Source: Phenylobacterium sp. CCH9-H3 (GTDB taxonomy: Bacteria; Pseudomonadota; Alphaproteobacteria; Caulobacterales; Caulobacteraceae). From it: a DNA stretch of 43,589 nt. The position numbers and the translations under genes are program-made. The DNA is taken from assembly GCF_001557235.1 (NCBI RefSeq), contig NZ_LSJI01000282.1, forward strand, positions 1 through 43,589. The letters run 5' to 3'. Under the pieces are notes generated by a model. The model was not told the DNA's origin. It did no database searches and was given only the letters and a program-made list of their open reading frames with translations. Shown here one piece after another: positions 27,380 through 35,856 of this stretch (the first letter of the stretch is position 1; every line of letters begins with the position of its first letter).

Positions 27380-27592
27380 CTAGTCTTCGGCCTCGGCGGC
27401 GGCCGTCTTAGGCGGCCAGACGCGGACGGCGACCGCGACGGTCACCGAGCCCAAGATGGCGGCGGCGGCGCCGGCCCACTGGACCGCGTTCATGCCGATG
27501 GCCGCATAGTGGCCGGTCATGGCGCCCGACAGGAATACAAGGCTGGCCGAGCTCCACTCGATCAGATCCTTCTTGGTGATGTCGAGGTTCAT
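27380..27592 (-). CDS. Small two-helix membrane protein, unknown function
   Basis: Protein of 70 aa starting at MNLDITKKDLIEWSSASLVF. Two hydrophobic helices (ASLVFLSGAMTGHYAAIGM and WAGAAAAILGSVTVAVAV) are followed by a short charged tail. An upstream in-frame ATG would add an Arg-rich stretch that does not look like protein, so I choose the ATG at 27592. I do not recognise a family. It faces thiC tail to tail and lies 104 bp beyond the ABC permease stop, in a gap where I see nothing else. Confidence 0.7.
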   Translation of the reverse strand: MNLDITKKDLIEWSSASLVFLSGAMTGHYAAIGMNAVQWAGAAAAILGSVTVAVAVRVWPPKTAAAEAED

Positions 27593-27696
27593 GCGGTCAC
27601 TCCGGGCAGGCGGTCTTGGCGTCGATCCAGGATCACCAGGGCTGGATGCCAAAACCTTACCGGCGGAGCGATGCGACACTGTTGCGCAGGCCGCGT

Positions 27697-30213
27697 CTAT
27701 TCCGACCTGAGCGCCGGCGCCGGCCGCTTGGAAAGCGCCTGGAAAGACGCCAAGAGGCCGCCTACGCCGGCGAACGCCGAGGCGCCGGCCAGCAAGGCGG
27801 CGACGCCGGCCCAGTCGACGCTCCACTTCGCCTCGAAGACATGTGTCACGACGGGCCAGGCCGCGGCGTAGCCCAGCCCCACGCCCGCGGCGCCGGCGAT
27901 CAGGCCCACCAGCCCATACTCGATGACATAGGCGGCCAGCACCTGCGCCCGCGACGCGCCCAGGACCTTCAGCGTCGCCGCCTCGCGGGTTCGCTCCTGC
28001 GCCCGGGCCGCGATGGCGCCGGCGAGCACCAGCAGGGCGGCCATCAGGGCCACAGCCGCCGCGCCGCGCACTGCCAGGGCGACCCGGTCGAACATCTCGG
28101 TGGCCGCCTCCAGCTGTTCGCGCACAGAGATGACGTTCACCTCCGGGAAGTCGGCGCCCAGGGCGCGGACGATCCGCTGTTCCTCAGCGAGGCTCGCCTT
28201 GGCGATGGCCACGTGCCGGGGCGTCGCACCCTCCAGCGCATTCGGGGTCAGCACGATCGGAAAGCCCGCGCCGAAGCTGCCGAAGTCGACCCGGCGGATG
28301 GCCGCCACCCTCGCGTCGATCTCCGCGCCCAGCACCGACAGCTTGAGCATGTCGCCGACCTTCAGGTTCCCGCCCTCGGCTGGGTCGCGCGACACCGCCA
28401 CCAGCGGCGGTCCCGTATAGTTCGCCGGCCACCATCGGCCTTCGAACACGCCCGCGTTCGGCGGCTCGGCGCCCAGGGCCGAGAGGCTGACGTCGTTGTC
28501 ATAGGCCCAGCGCGCGCCGGGCGGGATCTTCTCGATGTCCACCGGCACGCCGCGCACCGCCAGGATCCGGCCGGTGAAGAAGGGCGCGCGCAGATAGGTG
28601 TCAGGCCTGGGCGTGCGGCCGAAGGCCCGCGCGACCTCGGCGTCGAAGGCCGCCGTGCGCTCGCCGGGGATCTCGGTGAAGATCAGCGCCGGCGCGGTCT
28701 GTGGCGCAACGATGGAGATCTGGCGCAGGAGGCTGGACTGGATCAGCACCACCGCCGCCAGCAAGGCGACGCCCAGACCGATGGCCGGGGCCGCCGTCCG
28801 CGCCGCCGAGCGCGGGCCGGCCAGGTTCGCCAGGGCGATCCTCACCGCGCTGCGCGTGCCGCCGCGCAGCCGCCCCGCCAGCTTCGCCGCGCCCCAGCCG
28901 AACGCCCACAGCACGCCGAACGCCGCGGCCACGCCCGCGGTCATGATGCTGGCGGCCAGCGGCGTCGGCGCGGTGACGATGGCCAGGGCGCCCAGGCCCA
29001 GCGCCGCCAGGAGGGCGCCGATCAGCTCCGGCCCGAAGGTCAGGCGGCCCGACAGGTCGCTGCGGAACAGGCTGGCGGGCGGCGTGCTCCGCGCCCGGGC
29101 CAGGGGCGCCAGGGAAAAGGCCGCCGCCGACAGAAGCCCGAAGGCCGCCGCCCGCGCCAGCGGCCAGGGATAGACCGCGAACAGCGCCGGCACCGGCAGC
29201 TCGTCGCGGACCAGGGCGCCCAGCACCAGGGGCGTCACGGCGCCGACGATGAGGCCGATGGCGATTCCGGCCAGGGCCAGGAGGCCGATCTGCGCGAGAT
29301 AGACGTTGCGGATCAGGCCGCTCTCGGCGCCCAGGGCCTTGAGGGTGGCGATGGCCGGCTTGCGCCCGTCCACATAGGCGCTGACGGCGCCGAATACGCC
29401 GAGGCCCCCAGCCACCAGCGAGGCCAGGCCGACGAAGCCCAGGAAGTATTCCAGCTGGTCGATGATCCGGCTGACGCCCGGCGCGGCGTCGTTGCGGTCG
29501 CGGATGCGGAAGAACCCGCGCATGCTCTTGCGGACGTCGGCCTTCGCCGCCTCCAGCGACAGGTCGGGCCGCAGGGATATGCGCACCGTCTCGCCGAACG
29601 GCAGGCCGGGCTGCAGGAAGCCGCCCTGTTCCAGCGCCCCGGTCCGGGTCAGGACCCGCGGGCCCAGCGAGAAGCCGCGGGACAGCCGGTCGGGTTCCTC
29701 CTCCAGCACCGCGCCGACGCGCATCGGCACGTTGCCGGCCAGGAAACGGTCGCCGACCTTCAGGTTCAGGCGGTCCAGCAGCGCCTGTTCCACGGCCGCG
29801 CCCCATACGCCGTCCCGCGTGGCCAGGGCGGCGGCCAGCGACGGCGCGCCCGTGATCTTCACCTCGCCGGCCAGCGGGTAGGCCGCATCGACGCCGCGCA
29901 ACTCCACCAGCCGCCGCTCGCCGCCCGGCGCCTCGGCCATGGCCTGGGAGGCGGCCGCGTAGGTCGTGCGGCCCAGCCGGTCCAGCCAGCCGCGCTCCAC
30001 CGGCGTGAACCGGCGCTGGCTGGCCGAGACCGCCATGTCGCCGCCCAGGATCTCGCGCGCCTCGGTCGCCAGGCCCCGGCGGAACGCCTCGGCCGTAGAG
30101 CTGGCCGCGGCGATGGCGGCGACGCCCAGGGCCAGGCACGCCAGGAAGATGCGGAAGCCCTTGACCCCGCTCCGAAGCTCACGCGCGGCGAACCGCAGCC
30201 AGAGGGGGATCAT
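27697..30213 (-). CDS. FtsX-like ABC transporter permease (YbbP-type)
   Basis: Large permease of 838 aa in the MacB/FtsX superfamily. There is one N-terminal helix (FRIFLACLALGVAAIAAASS), a large periplasmic region (about residues 40-250), a three-helix FtsX block (around FFRIRDRNDAAPGVSRIIDQ and FVGLASLVAGGLGVFGAVSA), further helices, and a second FtsX block at the C-terminus (AAAVALMAALLVLAGAIAAR, VEYGLVGLIAGAAGVGLGYA). This matches YbbP of E. coli in size and layout. Its start overlaps the stop of the ATP-binding gene by four bases. Members of this superfamily are thought to move or extract envelope lipids or lipoproteins; the cargo is unknown. Confidence 0.9.
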   Translation of the reverse strand: MIPLWLRFAARELRSGVKGFRIFLACLALGVAAIAAASSTAEAFRRGLATEAREILGGDMAVSASQRRFTPVERGWLDRLGRTTYAAASQAMAEAPGGERRLVELRGVDAAYPLAGEVKITGAPSLAAALATRDGVWGAAVEQALLDRLNLKVGDRFLAGNVPMRVGAVLEEEPDRLSRGFSLGPRVLTRTGALEQGGFLQPGLPFGETVRISLRPDLSLEAAKADVRKSMRGFFRIRDRNDAAPGVSRIIDQLEYFLGFVGLASLVAGGLGVFGAVSAYVDGRKPAIATLKALGAESGLIRNVYLAQIGLLALAGIAIGLIVGAVTPLVLGALVRDELPVPALFAVYPWPLARAAAFGLLSAAAFSLAPLARARSTPPASLFRSDLSGRLTFGPELIGALLAALGLGALAIVTAPTPLAASIMTAGVAAAFGVLWAFGWGAAKLAGRLRGGTRSAVRIALANLAGPRSAARTAAPAIGLGVALLAAVVLIQSSLLRQISIVAPQTAPALIFTEIPGERTAAFDAEVARAFGRTPRPDTYLRAPFFTGRILAVRGVPVDIEKIPPGARWAYDNDVSLSALGAEPPNAGVFEGRWWPANYTGPPLVAVSRDPAEGGNLKVGDMLKLSVLGAEIDARVAAIRRVDFGSFGAGFPIVLTPNALEGATPRHVAIAKASLAEEQRIVRALGADFPEVNVISVREQLEAATEMFDRVALAVRGAAAVALMAALLVLAGAIAARAQERTREAATLKVLGASRAQVLAAYVIEYGLVGLIAGAAGVGLGYAAAWPVVTHVFEAKWSVDWAGVAALLAGASAFAGVGGLLASFQALSKRPAPALRSE

Positions 30214-30890
30214 GCCGCCTCGACCGGCCGGCCGTCGCGCAGGGTCACCACGCGCTGGGCGCGCGCCGCCAGGCCCGGGTCATGGGTCACCAGCAGCAGC
30301 GCCGCGCCCGTGTGCTCCACCAGTTCGAACAGCAGGTCGGCCACGTGGCGGGCGTTGCTGGAATCCAGGTTGCCGGTCGGCTCGTCGGCGAACAGCAGGG
30401 CCGGGGAGGGGGCGAGCGCCCGCGCGAGGGCCACGCGCTGCTGCTCCCCGCCCGAGAGCTGGTGCGGATAGTGCCGGGCCCGGGCCGACAGGCCCACCCG
30501 GTCCAGCCAGGCGCGCGCCTCGTCCATGGCGTTGGGCTTGCGGGCGATCTCCAACGGGGCGGCCACGTTCTCTTCTGCCGTCATGTTCGGGAGCAGGTGG
30601 AAGGACTGGAAGACCAGGCTCACCCGTCCCCGTCGCAGCTTGGCGCGGCCGTCCTCGTCCAGCTTGCCGAGGTCGCGGCCGAACAGGCTGACCTTGCCGG
30701 CGCTCGGCCGCTCCAGGCCGGCGGCCACCGCGATCAGCGACGACTTGCCCGAGCCGGACGGCCCCACCAGCGCCACACGTTCGCCCTCGGCCAGGGTCAG
30801 ATCGAGGTTTCGCAGGATCTCCACGGGTCCCGCCGCGGACGGCAAGGTCAGGCCCACATCCTCGAGGACCAGCGGCGGTGTGTCGTTCAA
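30210..30890 (-). CDS. ABC transporter ATP-binding protein (YbbA/LolD-like)
   Basis: ATPase partner of the permease, about 226 aa if it begins at the TTG at 30890, which has GAGG six bases upstream. The in-frame ATG at 30944 would make 244 aa but overlaps the start of tesA by two bases, so I favour the TTG. Walker A is LVGPSGSGKSSL, the signature is HQLSGGEQQRVALARALA, and Walker B is ALLFADEPTGNLDSSNA. The length and divergent tesA neighbour match E. coli ybbA/tesA. Confidence 0.88.
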   Translation of the reverse strand: MNDTPPLVLEDVGLTLPSAAGPVEILRNLDLTLAEGERVALVGPSGSGKSSLIAVAAGLERPSAGKVSLFGRDLGKLDEDGRAKLRRGRVSLVFQSFHLLPNMTAEENVAAPLEIARKPNAMDEARAWLDRVGLSARARHYPHQLSGGEQQRVALARALAPSPALLFADEPTGNLDSSNARHVADLLFELVEHTGAALLLVTHDPGLAARAQRVVTLRDGRPVEAA

Positions 30891-30942
30891 GCGGAACCTC
30901 AGGCGGTTGAGCAGCGTACCCTTTCCCTTACATAGGACGTTC

Positions 30943-31578
30943 ATGGCCGAGCCAAGACCTACCCGACGCGTGCTGTTCGCCTTGCCGCTGATCGCGGCCG
31001 CGGGACCGGCCCTCGCCGCGCCGCCCAGGGTGGTGACGGTGCTGGGCGATTCCATCACGGCCGGCTACGGCCTGCCCGCCGCCCAGGCCGTGCCGGCGCA
31101 GCTTCAGCTGGCCCTCCGCAAGCTCGGCTTCTCGGTCCAGGTCCGCGCGGCCGGGGTCAGCGGCGACACCACCGCGGGCGGCCTCGCCCGGGTGGACTTC
31201 AGCGTGCGCAAGGATACCGACCTCGCTGTCGTGGCCCTGGGCGCCAACGACCTGCTGCAGGGCCAGGACCCCAAGCGGACGCGCGCCAACCTCGACGGCA
31301 TCATCCGCAAGCTGAAGGCGCGCCGCATCGGCGTCCTCCTCACCGGAATCTCCGCGCCGACCGAGATCGGCGGCGGCTATGCGCGCGACTTCAACGCCAT
31401 CTTCCCGGGGCTTGCGCGCGCCCATGGCGTGCCGCTCTACCCAAATCTCCTGGACGGCGTGGCCCGACGCCCGGCGCTGAACCAGCCCGATGGCATCCAT
31501 CCTAACGCCCGCGGCGCCCAGATCATCGCCGCCCGCCTCGCCCCCGTGGTCGCCAAGGCGCTGGCGGCGAAGCGCTAG
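30943..31578 (+). CDS. tesA: Periplasmic acyl-CoA thioesterase I / arylesterase TesA
   Basis: SGNH (GDSL) hydrolase of 211 aa. The N-terminal signal carries an arginine pair (TRRVLFALPLIAAAG) and ends near ALAA. Block I is VVTVLGDSITAGYG with catalytic Ser37, block II is around AAGVSGDTTAGG (the conserved Gly), block III is VVALGANDLLQG (the conserved Asn), and block V is DGIHPNARG with the catalytic Asp/His. It hydrolyses acyl-thioesters and esters in the periplasm. AGGA five bases upstream supports this start. It lies divergent to the ybbA/ybbP-like genes, as in E. coli. Its stop overlaps that of the kinase gene by four bases. Confidence 0.93.
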   Translation: MAEPRPTRRVLFALPLIAAAGPALAAPPRVVTVLGDSITAGYGLPAAQAVPAQLQLALRKLGFSVQVRAAGVSGDTTAGGLARVDFSVRKDTDLAVVALGANDLLQGQDPKRTRANLDGIIRKLKARRIGVLLTGISAPTEIGGGYARDFNAIFPGLARAHGVPLYPNLLDGVARRPALNQPDGIHPNARGAQIIAARLAPVVAKALAAKR

Positions 31579-33158
31579 CCGACCGACTGGCGCACGGTGC
31601 GGCTGAGGTCGTCGATACTGACCGGCTTGCGCAGCACGACCGCGTCGGGGATCGCGTCCAGCGCCAGCGAGTCCGCATAGCCGCTGCAGAAGACGATCGG
31701 CAGGTGCGGGTGGCGCGCCCGCATCCGGTGCGCCACCTCGGCGCCGGTCATGCCCGGCATGGCGTAGTCCAGCACCACGGCGTCGGGCGGGCTCGCGTCC
31801 ACCATGGCCAGGCCCGAGGCGCCGTCCGGCGCGCCGCGTACGGCATAGCCCTCGCTGTGCAGGCCGTCGCAGAGGATCTGCCGCACCTGGTCGTCGTCGT
31901 CGATCACCACCACGCTCAAGCTGCGCTGGGGTGTGGGCGCCGCTTGCGAGGGCCCCGGCGCGGCCTCGGCGCCGGGCGGTTCGGTCCGGGGCAGGGTGAT
32001 CCGCACACTCGCCCCCCGGCCGGGCGCGCTGTCGATCTCGCAGGCGCCGCCGCACTGCCGCGCGAAGGCCGCCACCTGCGCCAGCCCCAGGCCCGACCCC
32101 TGGTGGGTCTTGGTGGTGAAAAAGGGCTCGGTCGCCCGGGCCAGAACCTCCGGGGTCATGCCGACGCCCGTGTCGCTCACCTCGATGCACACCGACGCGA
32201 GGTCGGCCCAGGTGCTGAGGCGAACCACGCCACCGTCGGGCATCGCGTCGCGGGCGTTCACCACCAGGTTCAGCACGGCCAGCTCCAGCTGGGTCGGGTC
32301 GGACCGCGACCACGCCGGGCCGGCTCGCAGGTCGGCCACGAGCTGGACGTCAGCGTCCAGGGCGTGGCGCATCAGGCTGTCGCTCCGGGCCAGGGTCTCA
32401 TCCACCGCCACCGGCCGCAGGGTCAGCCGCTGGGTCCGCGAGAAGGCCAGGAGGTGGGCCACGACCTTGGCGCCCCGCTGGGCCGCGTCCAGGGCGGTGT
32501 CCACGTAGCGCCGGCGCGGCTCGCCCTCTTCGATCGTGCGCTGCAGCAGTTCGAGGTAGCCGATGATCGGCGTCAGCAGGTTGTTGAAGTCGTGCGCGAC
32601 ACCGCCGGTCAGGCGGCCGATCGCCTCCACCTTCTGGACCTGCACAAGCGCCTGCTCGGCCCGCAGCCGCTCGGCCACCTGGTGGTCGACCTCGGCCAGG
32701 GCCTGCTCAAGCTCGGCGGTCCGCGCCCGCAGCCCGCGCTCCAGCTCGGCGTTCCGGCGGCGCAGCTCGCGCACCGTCAGCGCCCGCTTGATCGCCGGCA
32801 GCAGTGTCGAGAGCTTCAGCGGCTTCAGCACATAGTCCAGCGCGCCCTCGCGCATCGCCGTGACCGCCGAGCCAATGCTGCCCTCGCCGGTCATGATCAC
32901 GGCCGCCAGGTCCGGGTCGCGCGCCTGCATCTCGCGCATGAGGGCAAGGCCGTCGACGCCCGGCATCACCAGGTCGGCGAGCAGCAGGTCATGGGCTCCC
33001 GGCGAAAACGCCTGCAGCGCCGCCGCGGGGTCCGAGAAGCCCGTCACCTCATAGCCCTGCCCGCCGAGGGTCGCCTCCAGGGCCTGCAGGTTCGCCGCCT
33101 CGTCGTCGACGACCAGCAGGCGGGCCGGGCCGCGCTCGGGGCTCTCGGCGGAGTTCAC
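31575..33158 (-). CDS. Hybrid histidine kinase: receiver-kinase-receiver
   Basis: Soluble hybrid kinase of 527 aa. I use the GTG at 33158, which overlaps the TGA of the upstream kinase (GTGA); an upstream continuation of the frame is not coding-like. Receiver 1 spans about residues 14-130 with Asp62 (LLLADLVMPGVDG) and the Lys in LKPLKLS. A coiled coil (RNAELERGLRARTAELEQAL) leads to the HisKA helix with His189 (TGGVAHDFNNLLTP). The ATPase domain has NLVVNARDAMPDGG, DTGVGM and GSGLGLAQV. Receiver 2 has Asp464 (VVLDYAMPGMTG) and a KPVS Lys. It has no membrane segment, so its input should arrive through receiver 1, plausibly from the coupled kinase. Confidence 0.93.
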   Translation of the reverse strand: MNSAESPERGPARLLVVDDEAANLQALEATLGGQGYEVTGFSDPAAALQAFSPGAHDLLLADLVMPGVDGLALMREMQARDPDLAAVIMTGEGSIGSAVTAMREGALDYVLKPLKLSTLLPAIKRALTVRELRRRNAELERGLRARTAELEQALAEVDHQVAERLRAEQALVQVQKVEAIGRLTGGVAHDFNNLLTPIIGYLELLQRTIEEGEPRRRYVDTALDAAQRGAKVVAHLLAFSRTQRLTLRPVAVDETLARSDSLMRHALDADVQLVADLRAGPAWSRSDPTQLELAVLNLVVNARDAMPDGGVVRLSTWADLASVCIEVSDTGVGMTPEVLARATEPFFTTKTHQGSGLGLAQVAAFARQCGGACEIDSAPGRGASVRITLPRTEPPGAEAAPGPSQAAPTPQRSLSVVVIDDDDQVRQILCDGLHSEGYAVRGAPDGASGLAMVDASPPDAVVLDYAMPGMTGAEVAHRMRARHPHLPIVFCSGYADSLALDAIPDAVVLRKPVSIDDLSRTVRQSVG

Positions 33159-35719
33159 TCGGCCGCCTTCCGCGCCTGGCGGGCCAGGGCCGCGCGCACC
33201 TCGCGCAATTTCGGCGGCTTGCCCAGCACGAGATCGACGTTCGGGATGCCCTCGACCCCGGAAAGCATGCCCTGACCCCAGCCGGTCAGCAGGATCACCG
33301 GTGTCTCGGGCGACGCGGCCTTCACCGCGGCGGCCACCTGCCGGCCGTTGACGTAGGGCATGCCCAGGTCGGTGATCACCGCGTCGAAGGGATGGCCATC
33401 CTGTCCGCGCGCGAAACTGTCGATGCCGTCCTGGCCGGCGTTGGCCGGGGTGATCTGATGGCCATCGTTGCTCAAAGCGTCGCTCAGGGCCTTCAGCAGC
33501 ACGGGGTCGTCGTCGACGAGCAGGAGCCGCATCGGCGGTGGGGTCTCCAGCTCGGCCGGGCCGCCCCTGGCGCTTCGCGTGGCGGCGGGGAAGATCAGCG
33601 AGAAAGTCGTCCCCGCCCCCGGCGTCGACTGGATGTCCACCTCTGCGCCGTGACGTTGCGCGACGCCGTAGACCATGGCCAGGCCGAGGCCGGTGCCCCG
33701 CTCGCCCTTGGTGCTGAAGAAGGGCTCCATGCACCGTCGGCGGGCCTCGTCGTCCATGCCGACGCCGGTGTCGAGGACGTCGATCCTCACCCAGCCGGGC
33801 TCATCCGCCACGCTGGTGCGCAGGGTCAGGGTCCCACCGTCGGGCATGGCGTCGATGGCGTTGAACACCAGGTTCGTGAGGGCCTCGCGGATCTCGCTCT
33901 CGGCCCCCAGCACCAGAGGCAGGCCCTGGGCCAGGTCGGTCTCCACCCGCACCAGGGTCCCGCGCTGCATGGTCATGTCGGCCCAGCGCGGCCGGGTCAG
34001 TTCCAGCACCTGGCGCGCCAGCTCATTGAGCTGCAGCGGGGACCCCGGCAGCTGGGGTTCGCGCTGGCGGTAGAACTCGCGCATGCGCCCGATGGTGTGG
34101 CCCACGTCCTCCACCGCCCGCCGGATCACCTCCAGCTGGCTGCGGGCCGTGGGGCTCAGGCCTTTTTCGGTCTCCAGCATCGCCTCGGTGTAGAGCGCCA
34201 CCGGCGACAGGGCGTTGTTGATGTCGTGGGCGATGCCGCTCGCCATCTGGCCCAGGGCGCGCAGCCGGTCCTGCTGCATCACCACCTGCTGCGACTGGCG
34301 CAGGTCGTCATAGGCCCGCTGCAGGGCGCCATAGAGCTGGGCCTGGTGCGCCGCCAGCGCCACGTGCTCGCTGAGCTGGCGCAGGAACTCGCAGTCCTCG
34401 CTCTGGAAACTGTCCGGCTCCAGCCGCCCGGCGAGGAAGCAGCCGAAGACCTTGCTCTCCACCTGCAGCGGCGCGGCCACCAGGGCGTGGATTCCCGCCA
34501 GCGACAGCTGCGCCTGCAGCGGGAAGGGCATGCCCGAGACATCCGGCTCGTAGGTGAGGTGGCCTTCGATGCAGCGGACGAGGGCGTTCTCGTCCGCCGG
34601 GAAGACCATCGGTTCGGGCGCCGCCAGCGACAGACCCAGCTCCCGCGACTTGGCCCCGACCGAGACCACCGTCAGGACCCGGGTCGCCTCGTCGTAGTCG
34701 CAAAGGCAGGCGAAATCGACCGGCAGCTGCTGTTCGACGCTCCGGACCGCCACCTGGTAGATGCTGTCCAGGTCCTGGCGGTCGCCGATGGCGCGGGTGA
34801 TCTGGTGCAGCAGGTTCAGGCGCTCCAGCTGCGCGCGCGCCTTGGCGTCGGCCCGCCGGCGCTCGGCGGCCTCGCGCCCCAGGTCCTCGTGCGCCGAAGC
34901 CAGGGCGTGGGCGCGGGCCTCGACTTCGCGCGCGAGGGCGGCCTCGGCGGCGAACCGTTCGCGCATGTCGTCGGCCATGGCTCGCATCACCCACAGCAGG
35001 ATGATCAGGTAGCCGGCGATCTTGCCCAGGTGGGCGATCATCCCCTGGCTGTCGGCCGGGGCGGTCGAATAGAGGATGGCGGCGTGTCCGACCGTCATGA
35101 TCGCCGCCGCCCAGGCCGTCGGGCCGGCGATGCGGTGACGTCTCCGCAGCCGCCAGGCCCACACCGCCACCCCAGCCCAGAGCAGCGGCACGCCGACCAG
35201 CGATGGCCGCGTGAAGCCCAGGGCGTTGGGCGCGGTGTAAGGCGGAAGCTGCTGATAAAGGAGGAACAGGCCGGCGCCCGCCAGGCCGCCCAGTCCCAGC
35301 AACACCGCCACGTTGCCGCGTCCGCTCTGCAGGCGCCAGAGCGCGCCGCAGATCGCGAGTGGCAGCAGGTACGCGGACGGCGACCAGGTGGCGGGCCGCA
35401 GGTAGGCGCGCGCTTCCGTCACCCAGGCCAGGCGCCCCAGCCAGTCAATGCTGACCACCACGTGCAGCAGTTCCAGCGCGAACGTCACGCCGAAGGCCGT
35501 GGACAGCCATCGCACGAACGGGCTGTCCGTGTGCTGGGCCATATCCCAGAGCAGCAGCGCCATCAGGCCGGACAGTACGGCCACGCTGGTGTCGAGGACG
35601 GTGTGCAATTCGACGAACTCGGCCCGGCCGGCGCTGAGCATCAGGGCGCCTGCGCCGAACGCCAGCAGCACGGCCAGCGATGCGCGCGGCAGTCCCCTTG
35701 CGCCAGTCAACGCGGTCAT
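33155..35719 (-). CDS. Membrane hybrid histidine kinase with GAF and receiver domains
   Basis: Hybrid kinase of 854 aa from the ATG at 35719 (GAGG just upstream). Residues 1-260 contain about eight hydrophobic helices, resembling MASE-type integral sensors, but I cannot assign a subtype. A coiled coil then leads to a GAF domain (about residues 320-470, with DLDSIYQVAVRSVEQQLPVD and ALVAAPLQVESKVFGCFLAG). The HisKA has His498 (SGIAHDINNALSPVA), the ATPase domain has NLVFNAIDAMPDGG, DTGVGM and GTGLGLAMV, and the C-terminal receiver has Asp784 (AVITDLGMPYVN). It is translationally coupled to the second kinase. No output regulator lies beside them. Confidence 0.93.
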   Translation of the reverse strand: MTALTGARGLPRASLAVLLAFGAGALMLSAGRAEFVELHTVLDTSVAVLSGLMALLLWDMAQHTDSPFVRWLSTAFGVTFALELLHVVVSIDWLGRLAWVTEARAYLRPATWSPSAYLLPLAICGALWRLQSGRGNVAVLLGLGGLAGAGLFLLYQQLPPYTAPNALGFTRPSLVGVPLLWAGVAVWAWRLRRRHRIAGPTAWAAAIMTVGHAAILYSTAPADSQGMIAHLGKIAGYLIILLWVMRAMADDMRERFAAEAALAREVEARAHALASAHEDLGREAAERRRADAKARAQLERLNLLHQITRAIGDRQDLDSIYQVAVRSVEQQLPVDFACLCDYDEATRVLTVVSVGAKSRELGLSLAAPEPMVFPADENALVRCIEGHLTYEPDVSGMPFPLQAQLSLAGIHALVAAPLQVESKVFGCFLAGRLEPDSFQSEDCEFLRQLSEHVALAAHQAQLYGALQRAYDDLRQSQQVVMQQDRLRALGQMASGIAHDINNALSPVALYTEAMLETEKGLSPTARSQLEVIRRAVEDVGHTIGRMREFYRQREPQLPGSPLQLNELARQVLELTRPRWADMTMQRGTLVRVETDLAQGLPLVLGAESEIREALTNLVFNAIDAMPDGGTLTLRTSVADEPGWVRIDVLDTGVGMDDEARRRCMEPFFSTKGERGTGLGLAMVYGVAQRHGAEVDIQSTPGAGTTFSLIFPAATRSARGGPAELETPPPMRLLLVDDDPVLLKALSDALSNDGHQITPANAGQDGIDSFARGQDGHPFDAVITDLGMPYVNGRQVAAAVKAASPETPVILLTGWGQGMLSGVEGIPNVDLVLGKPPKLREVRAALARQARKAAE

Positions 35720-35783
35720 GTCCGACCCTCGACGTCCATGACGACCCTGGAGGGCCGCGCCGCCTCGATACAATCAGGCGGTG

Positions 35784-35798
35784 TAGGAACGACTCCTA
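35784..35798. promoter_or_regulatory. Short inverted repeat upstream of the kinase operon
   Basis: TAGGA (35784-35788) and TCCTA (35794-35798) form a perfect 5+5 repeat with a 5-bp spacer, 65 bp before the first kinase. It could be a regulator site, but a repeat this short may arise by chance. Confidence 0.25.
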
Positions 35799-35856
35799 AC
35801 CCAATGGATAAGCTGCGCAAGCCCGCTAAGGTTGCGCTGGACGCCGGCGGCGGCGC

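Noticed and set aside
27616..30471. 951-codon plus-strand frame opposite the FtsX-like permease
   Set aside because: Arg/Gln/Gly-rich low-complexity translation without domains. The minus strand encodes a clear permease.
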